DNA of 5,104 nucleotides from Rudanella sp. (GTDB lineage Bacteria; Bacteroidota; Bacteroidia; Cytophagales; Spirosomataceae): assembly GCA_026785985.1 (NCBI GenBank), contig JAJAYX010000677.1, positions 1 through 5,104 on the forward strand, written 5' to 3'. Below, piece by piece: positions 1 to 5,104 of this stretch (positions are counted from its first letter, which is position 1; each line of letters begins with the position of its first letter). A model generated the notes under the pieces. The model was not told the origin of the DNA and made no database searches. It saw only the letters and a list, made by a program, of their open reading frames with translations. The translations under genes and the position numbers were made by a program.

Positions 1-270
1 GCCGAGTGGAATCCCCCGGCCATAATCGCGGATTTCGACCCGGTGATCGGTTACTTTGATGTCGATGGCCTTTCCGTTGCCCATCACGTGTTCGTCGATA
101 CAGTTATCAACTACCTCTTTAAGCAGTACATAAATACCATCATCGGCGGCAGAGCCGTCCCCTAATTTACCGATATACATACCGGGGCGCAACCGAATGT
201 GTTCGCGCCAGTCTAAAGAACGGATACTATCTTCGTCGTACTGAACAGGCTTAGTGGTGTTATCAATCAT
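1..270 (-). CDS. parE: DNA topoisomerase IV subunit B (ParE-type), N-terminal part, cut by the window edge
   Basis: This is the first 90 codons of a type IIA topoisomerase ATPase subunit; the rest lies beyond the left edge. Topoisomerase IV decatenates and relaxes DNA in the cytoplasm using ATP bound by this subunit's GHKL domain. Visible residues include [20 protein letters not shown] followed by YIG (about 12-34), the conserved ATP-lid-proximal segment of GyrB/ParE; the N-box helix [10 protein letters not shown] (51-60), holding the Glu and Asn that handle ATP and magnesium; and RDYGRGIP (81-88), the DxGxG motif. The GKLGDG...[10 protein letters not shown] form is, from recall, typical of the Bacteroidota ParE-like paralogue rather than their GyrB. 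I chose the ATG at 268-270, preceded by CCAAA. An in-frame ATG at 313-315 would add 15 residues ([15 protein letters not shown]) and cannot be excluded. It is transcribed away from the polysaccharide operon, so it marks a housekeeping border. Confidence 0.93.
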   Translation of the reverse strand, partial: MIDNTTKPVQYDEDSIRSLDWREHIRLRPGMYIGKLGDGSAADDGIYVLLKEVVDNCIDEHVMGNGKAIDIKVTDHRVEIRDYGRGIPLG

Positions 271-290
271 TTTGGATTTCGGATAGTTGA

Positions 291-329
291 ATTTCGGATT
301 AGGGATATCCGACATACCCAATCCGAAAT
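291..329. repeat. 10-base inverted repeat near the parE start
   Basis: The arms ATTTCGGATT (291-300) and AATCCGAAAT (320-329) are perfect reverse complements separated by 19 bases, with a few more pairs possible inside. A further copy of ATTTCGGAT lies at 276-284, 15 bases before the left arm and in the same orientation. The element covers the alternative parE ATG at 313-315. If the start is at 270 it sits in the untranslated leader and could be a protein-binding site or RNA hairpin; if the start is at 315, it partly reflects repeated Pro-Lys codons. The repeat is read directly; any function is inference. Confidence 0.5.
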
Positions 330-406
330 CACCCACTTTCAGGGTAAAATGCAAAAACAGAAGTGACTTACCTTTCGTCACGTAGCAAGATACGAAAAAA
401 TCCCGG

Positions 407-437
407 CAAATAGAAAAGTATTTAAAATGCCACTAAA
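407..437 (-). promoter_or_regulatory. Candidate leftward Bacteroidota-type promoter for parE
   Basis: On the minus strand, TTTA (437-434) is followed after 19 bases by TCTATTTG (414-407). This resembles the Bacteroidota housekeeping consensus TTTG-N19-TAnnTTTG, with one mismatch in each box. Transcription would begin near 400, leaving a leader of about 85 bases before the ATG at 315 or about 130 before the one at 270. It overlaps the rightward candidate at 421-451, so the two would compete. Such short degenerate matches are common in AT-rich DNA, so this is tentative. Confidence 0.25.
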
Positions 438-451
438 GTTCGTTTACTTTG
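421..451 (+). promoter_or_regulatory. Candidate rightward Bacteroidota-type promoter for the polysaccharide export operon
   Basis: TTTA (421-424), 19 bases, then TTACTTTG (444-451) matches the Bacteroidota sigma consensus TTTG-N19-TAnnTTTG with one mismatch in each box. Transcription would begin near 457, giving a leader of about 90 bases before the ATG at 547. It is the best match I see upstream of the operon, and it lies between two direct repeats that could be operator sites. The consensus is established for the phylum; its use here is inference. Confidence 0.4.
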
Positions 452-474
452 CTACCTGAATAGACTAAAGTACG
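432..474. repeat. Pair of 11-base direct repeats flanking the rightward -7 element
   Basis: ACTAAAGTTCG (432-442) and ACTAAAGTACG (464-474) match at 10 of 11 positions and are spaced 32 bases start to start, about three helical turns, so they face the same side of the DNA. One copy lies in the promoter spacer and the other just past the likely transcription start. This is the arrangement expected of a regulator site, but I cannot name a regulator and chance is possible. Confidence 0.45.
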
Positions 475-506
475 ATTTCAGCGGCCATAACGTTAGCCTA
501 CCAACA

Positions 507-538
507 CGGGTTTAGCCCGACGATGTAGATCATACATC
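507..538 (+). promoter_or_regulatory. Two small hairpins in the leader of the export operon
   Basis: Hairpin one pairs CGGG (507-510) with CCCG (516-519), with a possible G-T closing pair and a short loop. Hairpin two pairs GATGTA (522-527) with TACATC (533-538) around a 5-base loop and ends 8 bases before the ATG at 547, where an initiating ribosome would sit. An alternative pairing of TAGAT (526-530) with ATCTA (536-540) competes with it. No T-run follows either stem, so they do not look like terminators. They may merely structure the leader or affect initiation; stability was not calculated. Confidence 0.3.
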
Positions 539-546
539 TAAAAAAT

Positions 547-678
547 ATGCAAAAAGAATTGCGCCATTCAGCGGCTCACATGCAAACTCCCTGCCCTCCA
601 ACTGCCCTGTCGGCAATAAAATCCGCTTTTTCGCTGGCTTTAGTGGGATTGTTCCTTCAAACACCATCGGTAAATGCC
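547..678 (+). other. Signal peptide of the OPX protein (Sec, signal peptidase I type)
   Basis: Residues 1-44 hold a basic N-region, a hydrophobic core (about 26-37, AFSLALVGLFL) and the likely cleavage sequence SVNA before Q45. Cys16 lies before the hydrophobic core, so it is not a lipobox. With M12 as start the signal would be 33 residues, closer to usual length but with only K25 as clear positive charge. Confidence 0.75.
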
Positions 679-3189
679 CAGGTAGTAGCCCCCTCGGCGC
701 AGCCGGGGGCCGTTCAGCCACGGGGAACCGTTCAGCCGGGGATAACTGTGCCTGGGAGGGCCGGCCAACCGGGCGTCACTACCCCCATGAACAACCGGGC
801 CGGCACCCCCGCTAACATTCCCGGCAATGGCCAGAATCAAACGGGCCGGGGCGTTAATGGAGCCGTGCAAACCCAACAGGGTACCAATGCCAATGGGCAA
901 CCCAATGCCCAAAATGGCCAGAACGGGCAACCTCAGCTTAACCCCGACGGAACAGTCGTTACGGACCCTAACACTATCGAACAGAATGATCCGCAGGTGC
1001 AGAAAAGCACGGAAGAAGTTCTGGAAGATGGCTATACGGCTGCCCGTGCGCGGGAACGGGAACGGCTTCGGTCAAAAATATTTGGCTACGAGATTTTCAA
1101 CAACCCTCTCTACGTCAACACGTTTCAGCCAAATGGTAATGTGGCCACGCCCCGTGGTTACGTTGTTGGGCCGGGCGATGCACTGAATATCCAATTGTAT
1201 GGATTTACGGAAGCCGATTTCAGTCAGAGCATTTCGAAAGAAGGGAACATCTACTTCACTCAGCAAACGGGCATTGGTCCCGTTAATGTAACGGGCTTGA
1301 GTATTGAAGCTGTTAAAGCCCGAATCATCAGTCGGTTAGCTCCTAAGTTTGTAGGCCTTCGGAGTAGCTCTTATGGCCCGCAAAATACCTATTTAGAAGT
1401 GTCTATTGGGGGCTTGCGGAGCATTCGGGTGTCTGTTTTGGGCGAAGCCTTCCGACCCGGAACCTACGTTATGTCGTCGCTCTCGACGGTGATGAACGCT
1501 ATTTATCAGGCAGCCGGCCCCGATTTGCTGGGGTCGTATCGGCGCGTAAACGTGATTCGCGGAGGGAAAATTCTGGTGACACTCGACCTGTATGACTATC
1601 TGCTGACGGGTATTCAACGCAACGATTTGCGGCTTCAGGACGGCGACATTATCCGCTTTGGCAAATATGTTAGTCGGGTGGAGATTACCGGAACGGTGAA
1701 CCGAAACAACATTTTCGAGATGCTACCCGGCGAAACCCTCGACAAACTCCTGTTCTATGCAGCCGACTTTGCCGCCAATGCCTACCGTAACAAGGTGAAA
1801 GTGACCCGCCTGACCGACCGCGAACGCAAAGTAATCGACGTGAATCAGGATCAGTTCAAAACCTTTGTGATGCAGAATGGCGATCAGGTCGATGTGGAGC
1901 AATTGCTCGACCGGTTCGAGAATCAGGTGAACATCCAGGGCGCTGTGTATCGTCCCGGTCGTTACTCGCTCGATCAGAACAAAACTCTCCGGCAATTAAT
2001 CGACAATGCCGAAGGACTGAAAGGTGATGCCTTCACGGGCCGGGTACAGATTATCAGAACCCGCGAAGATTTATCGTTTGAAACGATTCCCATCAATCTG
2101 GCCGATGTGCTTAACGGAGCTACTGCCGATGTGCCTTTACAACGCGAAGATCAGGTGATCATTACATCGCGTTTCGATTTGGCCGAGGGGGCCAGCGTAT
2201 CCATCCAGGGCGAGGTGAACCGATCCGCCGAAGGCTTCCAATATGCGTCGAATATGACACTGGAAGACTTAATTTTCCGGGCGGGTGGCTTGAAAGAATC
2301 AGCCGCAGCCGCCCAGGTTGAGGTGGTACGCCGAAAGAAAGACGTTGATCTTAAATCGACCTCGGCGCAGATTGCCGAAACGTTTGTGTTCAACGTGGAT
2401 CGTGACCTGACCATCAAAAGCAGCGATAGTAAGTTTCTGTTGCAGCCATTCGATCAGGTGATTGTGCGCCGGTCGCCCAACTATCAGGTTCAGACCTATG
2501 CCCGCGTGGAAGGTGAAGTAATTCTGCCGGGTGCCTACCCCATCAAAACAAAAGACCAGAAAATTTCGGATATTGTTATGCAGGCGGGCGGGCTTACTCC
2601 CTTTGCCTACGTGCGGGGTGCAACCCTGATTCGAACTATTAAACTAAGCGACGACGAGCTGGCGCAACGCCAGAAATCGGTGGATGAACTGGCCGATGAT
2701 GCCCGCAAAAGTGTAATTCAGATCGATGCTGTAACACCCTATAAAACGGAGTCGATAGGAATTAACCTGGCAAAAATTTTAGAAAATCCGGGATCGAGCG
2801 AAGACATCCTGGTTTCGGAAGGGGACTTACTCCGTATACCCAAGCAGTTGGAAACGGTTCGATTGCAGGGCGAGTTAATGTTGCCAACAACCGTTAAGTA
2901 CCGTAATGAGCGAAATTTTCAGGATTACATCAGCGACGCAGGTGGTTTCACGGATAAATCGCAACGCCGGAAATCGTTTGTGGTTTATGCGAATGGCTCA
3001 GTAGACCGGACACGCAAGTTTATGTTCTTTAACATTTACCCCCGCGTTGAACCCGGTTCCGAAATTATTGTGCCACGCCAAACCAGCAATCCATTGACAC
3101 CACAGCAACTGATCGGGCAAGCCACGCAGATTACTTCTTCAGTAATGACGCTCATTTTGGGCATCCTGGCGTTCCGGTCTATTCGATAA
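547..3189 (+). CDS. Wza/KpsD-like outer-membrane polysaccharide export protein with about six SLBB repeats
   Basis: This 880-residue protein is the outer-membrane exit component (OPX) of a surface polysaccharide exporter. Regions in order: a signal peptide (1-44); a Pro/Gly/Gln/Asn-rich stretch (45-150); a charged helix (about 154-176); the polysaccharide export domain opening with YVVGPGDALNIQLYG (205-219); then SLBB-type units starting near 293 (VSVLGEAFRPGTY), 378, 461 (VNIQGAVYRPGRY), 551 (VSIQGEV), 652 (ARVEGEVILPGAY) and 771 (VRLQGELMLPTTV), several carrying an AGGL- or AGGF-like turn. The C-terminus (about 852-877) is a hydrophobic or amphipathic helix, comparable to the one Wza uses to form its outer-membrane barrel. 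Wza of E. coli is about 380 residues, so this is the enlarged form found in Bacteroidota. No lipobox cysteine follows the signal peptide, so it is probably not acylated. The ATG at 547 follows an A-rich stretch; M12 (580) is an alternative that keeps the signal peptide. It leads the operon, 25 bases before the PCP gene. Confidence 0.93.
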   Translation: MQKELRHSAAHMQTPCPPTALSAIKSAFSLALVGLFLQTPSVNAQVVAPSAQPGAVQPRGTVQPGITVPGRAGQPGVTTPMNNRAGTPANIPGNGQNQTGRGVNGAVQTQQGTNANGQPNAQNGQNGQPQLNPDGTVVTDPNTIEQNDPQVQKSTEEVLEDGYTAARARERERLRSKIFGYEIFNNPLYVNTFQPNGNVATPRGYVVGPGDALNIQLYGFTEADFSQSISKEGNIYFTQQTGIGPVNVTGLSIEAVKARIISRLAPKFVGLRSSSYGPQNTYLEVSIGGLRSIRVSVLGEAFRPGTYVMSSLSTVMNAIYQAAGPDLLGSYRRVNVIRGGKILVTLDLYDYLLTGIQRNDLRLQDGDIIRFGKYVSRVEITGTVNRNNIFEMLPGETLDKLLFYAADFAANAYRNKVKVTRLTDRERKVIDVNQDQFKTFVMQNGDQVDVEQLLDRFENQVNIQGAVYRPGRYSLDQNKTLRQLIDNAEGLKGDAFTGRVQIIRTREDLSFETIPINLADVLNGATADVPLQREDQVIITSRFDLAEGASVSIQGEVNRSAEGFQYASNMTLEDLIFRAGGLKESAAAAQVEVVRRKKDVDLKSTSAQIAETFVFNVDRDLTIKSSDSKFLLQPFDQVIVRRSPNYQVQTYARVEGEVILPGAYPIKTKDQKISDIVMQAGGLTPFAYVRGATLIRTIKLSDDELAQRQKSVDELADDARKSVIQIDAVTPYKTESIGINLAKILENPGSSEDILVSEGDLLRIPKQLETVRLQGELMLPTTVKYRNERNFQDYISDAGGFTDKSQRRKSFVVYANGSVDRTRKFMFFNIYPRVEPGSEIIVPRQTSNPLTPQQLIGQATQITSSVMTLILGILAFRSIR
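679..996 (+). repeat. Low-complexity Pro/Gly/Gln/Asn-rich tether coding region in the OPX gene
   Basis: Residues 45-150 are dominated by P, G, Q, N, T and A, with short recurring units such as VQPRGT / VQPGIT and GQPN / NGQ. In DNA, CCGTTCAGCC occurs at 710-719 and again at 728-737 (18 bases, six codons apart), and AATGGCCAGAA recurs near 826 and 913. It is expected to be disordered and to link the mature N-terminus to the export domain. E. coli Wza has no such stretch. The repeats suggest expansion by slippage, which is inference. Confidence 0.7.
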
Positions 3190-3214
3190 CACCAATCACC
3201 GACATACATAGTTT

Positions 3215-4336
3215 ATGAATCCGAATACTCCCGTACCAAACAATGGCAACATACCCGCCCCGCTGGTTCGGCCCGTCCCCCCCGAGCAGTTGTCGCCCAA
3301 AGCGGTGATTCTCCAGGTATTCAGGCTGCGGTATGTTTTCAGGCGATACTGGAAACTCATTTTGAGCCTGATGGTCATTGGAGGAGTAATTGGTAAATTC
3401 ATCGATATTTCCGAGAAACGCCAGCCGATTTATAACGGCGGTATTACCTTTAACCTCGGTTCTGGGAGCTCAACGAGCAATGGAATGGGCGATTTGGGTG
3501 CCCTGGCCAGTGCATTCGGCATTGGCAGCAGCGCACCCGATGCGAATATCTTTGTGGGCGACAACTTCATGATTTATGCTAAGTCGCGGCCTGTAATCGA
3601 GAAAACATTGATGAAGACCGTTAAGATCAGCGGCATTGATACCCTGCTGGTGAACTATTACATTCAGCATAGCGGAATCCGCGATAAAGAGTGGGAAGAT
3701 AACGATACACTTCGGGCATTCAGAATGGATAAGGCCAAAAAACCGGAGGAGTATAATAAGGATGAAATTACGGCGATGGCCCAGATTTACACCCGCGTGC
3801 TGACCGAAATGGGGGTATCGCAGCCAGAACGTAAATCGTCGTTTATGCGCTTGGATGCATTTATGGAAGATGAAGCACTGACGAAAGTGTTTGTGGAAAC
3901 TCACCTCAAAACCATCGAAGAAGATTATCGCTACAAGCAAACCAAAAAGTCACGCGAGATGTACGACATTCTTGTAAAGAGAACAGATTCGTTACGGTCT
4001 CTGCTGACGGGTACGGAGAGCCGATTGGCCCGGCAAATAGATCAGAATCAGCAGGTTGTGGTGGCACAAGCCCGGATCGAGGAGACCAAATTGACACGCA
4101 ACTCGACCTTTTTGAGCCAACAGTATTTTGCGGCTGTGCAAAGCCAGGACAACATGCGTTTGTCGCTAATTAAGGAGGCCCCGCTTTTCACGGAGATCGA
4201 GCCGGTTTCGTTGCCGTTATATAAAGAAATCAGAACCTCCATTGCCGCTCAGGCGGGTATTGTGTTGGGATTACTGATCAGCATTATAATTATATTCTTC
4301 CGCGAGACGTATCGGTCTATTATGCAGGAAGGGTAA
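3215..4336 (+). CDS. Wzz/KpsE-like polysaccharide co-polymerase (PCP), inner-membrane, without kinase domain
   Basis: This 373-residue protein is a chain-length/export co-polymerase that spans the periplasm between the inner-membrane transporter and the OPX. A cytoplasmic Pro-rich N-terminus (1-28) precedes membrane helix 1 (about 46-64). A large periplasmic domain follows, with the Wzz-type early strand (PIYNGGITFNL, 71-81), a Gly/Ser-rich loop (82-108), a conserved-looking segment DNFMIYAKSRPVIEKTLM (116-133) and long helices with coiled-coil character (about 225-318). Before helix 2 comes the family's Pro-rich motif (P323, P330, P334, then K337) and G348-x3-G352 inside helix 2 (about 343-363). 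The chain ends 10 residues later with no Walker A or Tyr-rich kinase tail, so it is not the Wzc type; that, and the permease next door, favours a KpsE/CtrB-like role. The ATG is 25 bases after the OPX stop, without a clear Shine-Dalgarno. The substrate is unknown. Confidence 0.88.
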   Translation: MNPNTPVPNNGNIPAPLVRPVPPEQLSPKAVILQVFRLRYVFRRYWKLILSLMVIGGVIGKFIDISEKRQPIYNGGITFNLGSGSSTSNGMGDLGALASAFGIGSSAPDANIFVGDNFMIYAKSRPVIEKTLMKTVKISGIDTLLVNYYIQHSGIRDKEWEDNDTLRAFRMDKAKKPEEYNKDEITAMAQIYTRVLTEMGVSQPERKSSFMRLDAFMEDEALTKVFVETHLKTIEEDYRYKQTKKSREMYDILVKRTDSLRSLLTGTESRLARQIDQNQQVVVAQARIEETKLTRNSTFLSQQYFAAVQSQDNMRLSLIKEAPLFTEIEPVSLPLYKEIRTSIAAQAGIVLGLLISIIIIFFRETYRSIMQEG

Positions 4337-4357
4337 AATTGAAAACCACAAACATTT

Positions 4358-5104
4358 TTGAGAACTCAGGAAGTTATTATTGAACCCGGTCGCTCGGAGC
4401 GGCATTATTGGCGCGATTTGTGGCGCAACCGCGAACTGTTGTACATCCTGTCGATGCGCGATGTGTCGGTGCGCTACAAACAAACCGCGCTGGGTGCAGC
4501 CTGGGGTCTGATTCGCCCGTTAACAACTATGCTCATTATGGTGTTTGTGTTTAGTAACGTGGCCAAACTGCCCCCCGATCCGGGCATTCCGTATCCGTTG
4601 ATGGTGTTGGGCGGCATCACGATCTGGACGTTTTTTGCCACTGCGTTTACGCAGGTAAGCAACAGCGTGACGTTGAATTCAAACCTCGTTACGAAGGTTT
4701 ATTTTCCCCGGCTCATTATGCCGCTTAGTTCGATAGCCGTTAGTTTTATTGACTTCCTGGTATCGCTGGGGCTGTTTATTGGGTTGGCCATCTGGTATCG
4801 GTTTGTACCCGACTGGCACCTGATCTTTGTACCGGTGTTTATGTTGCTGGCGGTGATGGCTTCGTTTGCTTTTGGCTTGTTTTTCGCGGTGGTAAACGTG
4901 CGGTTTCGTGACATTGGCCAATTGATTCCGTTCATCGTGCAGATTGGGTTTTATATCTGCCCCATCGCCTACAGCAGCCGATTGGTGGAGGGTAACTGGT
5001 TCTATAAATTTTACATACTCAACCCAATGGTTGGTATTATCGACGGGTTCCGTTGGGCATTACTCGGCGAAAAGGCGTATTTTAACCCCCAAAGTACCTT
5101 GTAC
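4358..5104 (+). CDS. ABC-2 type polysaccharide export permease (Wzm/KpsM/TagG family), cut by the right edge
   Basis: The visible 249 residues match the membrane subunit of ABC exporters that carry lipid-linked capsule or O-antigen chains across the inner membrane. The N-terminal cytoplasmic part has VIIEPGRSERHYWRDLWRNR (6-25) and MRDVSVRYKQTALGAAWGLI (33-52), hallmark family segments. Membrane helices follow at roughly 53-69, 78-97, 120-146, 155-180 and 187-205. The NPMVGIIDGFRWALLG segment (222-237) precedes the final helix, which is beyond the window; about 30-40 residues are missing by comparison with the usual 280-290. The frame is closed by a TGA at 4340-4342 and the first later ATG (4454) would delete the conserved N-terminus, so I take TTG at 4358 as start. 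ATT codons at 4376 and 4379 are less likely. The gap to the PCP gene is 21 bases. An ATPase (Wzt/KpsT-like) is expected downstream. Confidence 0.88.
   Translation, partial: MRTQEVIIEPGRSERHYWRDLWRNRELLYILSMRDVSVRYKQTALGAAWGLIRPLTTMLIMVFVFSNVAKLPPDPGIPYPLMVLGGITIWTFFATAFTQVSNSVTLNSNLVTKVYFPRLIMPLSSIAVSFIDFLVSLGLFIGLAIWYRFVPDWHLIFVPVFMLLAVMASFAFGLFFAVVNVRFRDIGQLIPFIVQIGFYICPIAYSSRLVEGNWFYKFYILNPMVGIIDGFRWALLGEKAYFNPQSTLY

Noticed and set aside
373..397. TTTCGT / ACGAAA stem followed by a run of A, considered as a terminator
   Set aside because: On the plus strand the run is A rather than T, and on the minus strand the T-run precedes the stem, so it fits neither direction. No gene ends there.
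547..597. Cys16 of the OPX considered as a lipoprotein acylation site as in Wza
   Set aside because: The cysteine comes before the hydrophobic core and lacks the L-x-x-C lipobox context. The SVNA-Q site after the core fits signal peptidase I.
640..930. Minus-strand open frame of 96 codons opposite the OPX tether
   Set aside because: It lies within a clearly coding plus-strand gene, and its Gly/Pro-rich translation mirrors the GC-rich repeat-like coding strand. No family resemblance or start context is seen.
827..1186. Plus-strand open frame of 119 codons in another frame inside the OPX gene
   Set aside because: It overlaps the tether and export domain coding sequence, and its Arg/Met-rich translation looks like an out-of-frame reading of that coding sequence.
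3470..3940. Minus-strand open frame of 156 codons opposite the PCP gene
   Set aside because: The plus-strand protein is well supported by family features, and the antisense product has a His/Phe/Ile-rich composition typical of shadow frames.
4474..4935. Minus-strand open frames of 62, 80 and 78 codons opposite the permease
   Set aside because: They are antisense to the strongly recognisable ABC-2 permease, whose frame is open to the window edge. Their Asn/Lys/Arg-rich translations resemble no known family.
1..5104. Search for insertion sequences, CRISPR repeats, tRNA or integration sites
   Set aside because: No transposase-like protein, long terminal inverted repeats, regularly spaced repeats or tRNA-like cloverleaf is apparent in the only non-coding stretch (271-546) or the short gene gaps.

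Overview
The window looks like chromosomal DNA from a member of the Bacteroidota, probably a Spirosoma/Fibrella-like Cytophagales bacterium. The reasons are the type of topoisomerase IV subunit B, the large multi-SLBB outer-membrane polysaccharide exporter, the style of the N-terminus of the ABC-2 permease, moderate GC content by eye, start codons preceded by A-rich stretches rather than Shine-Dalgarno sequences, and near matches to the Bacteroidota promoter consensus (TTTG / TAnnTTTG). The genus-level placement is inference from recall of homologues, not from a search.

Layout. Positions 1-270 on the minus strand hold the 5' end of a topoisomerase IV subunit B gene (parE-type), which runs out of the left edge. 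Positions 271-546 are a divergent intergenic region of 276 bases. It carries candidate promoters for both directions, a pair of 11-base direct repeats flanking the rightward -7 element, a 10-base inverted repeat near the parE start, and two small hairpins in the presumed leader of the rightward operon. From 547 to the right edge, three plus-strand genes are packed with gaps of 25 and 21 bases and almost certainly form one operon: an 880-residue Wza/KpsD-like outer-membrane polysaccharide export protein (OPX) with about six SLBB-type repeats; a 373-residue Wzz/KpsE-like polysaccharide co-polymerase (PCP) with two membrane helices and no kinase domain; and a Wzm/KpsM/TagG-type ABC-2 permease cut by the right edge, which appears to begin with a TTG codon.

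Together the three rightward genes make most of a trans-envelope export line for a cell-surface polysaccharide (capsule, O-antigen-like or exopolysaccharide). The permease, with an ATPase expected just downstream, would move the glycan across the inner membrane; the PCP would bridge the periplasm; the OPX would form the outer-membrane exit. A kinase-less PCP next to an ABC-2 permease points to the ABC-transporter-dependent pathway rather than the Wzy pathway. I see no mobile element, CRISPR array, tRNA or rRNA, and no clear sign of a wholly new system. The points most worth checking are the repeat-flanked promoter, the non-ATG permease start, and the unusually built OPX (long Pro/Gly/Gln/Asn-rich N-terminal tether plus about six SLBB modules).
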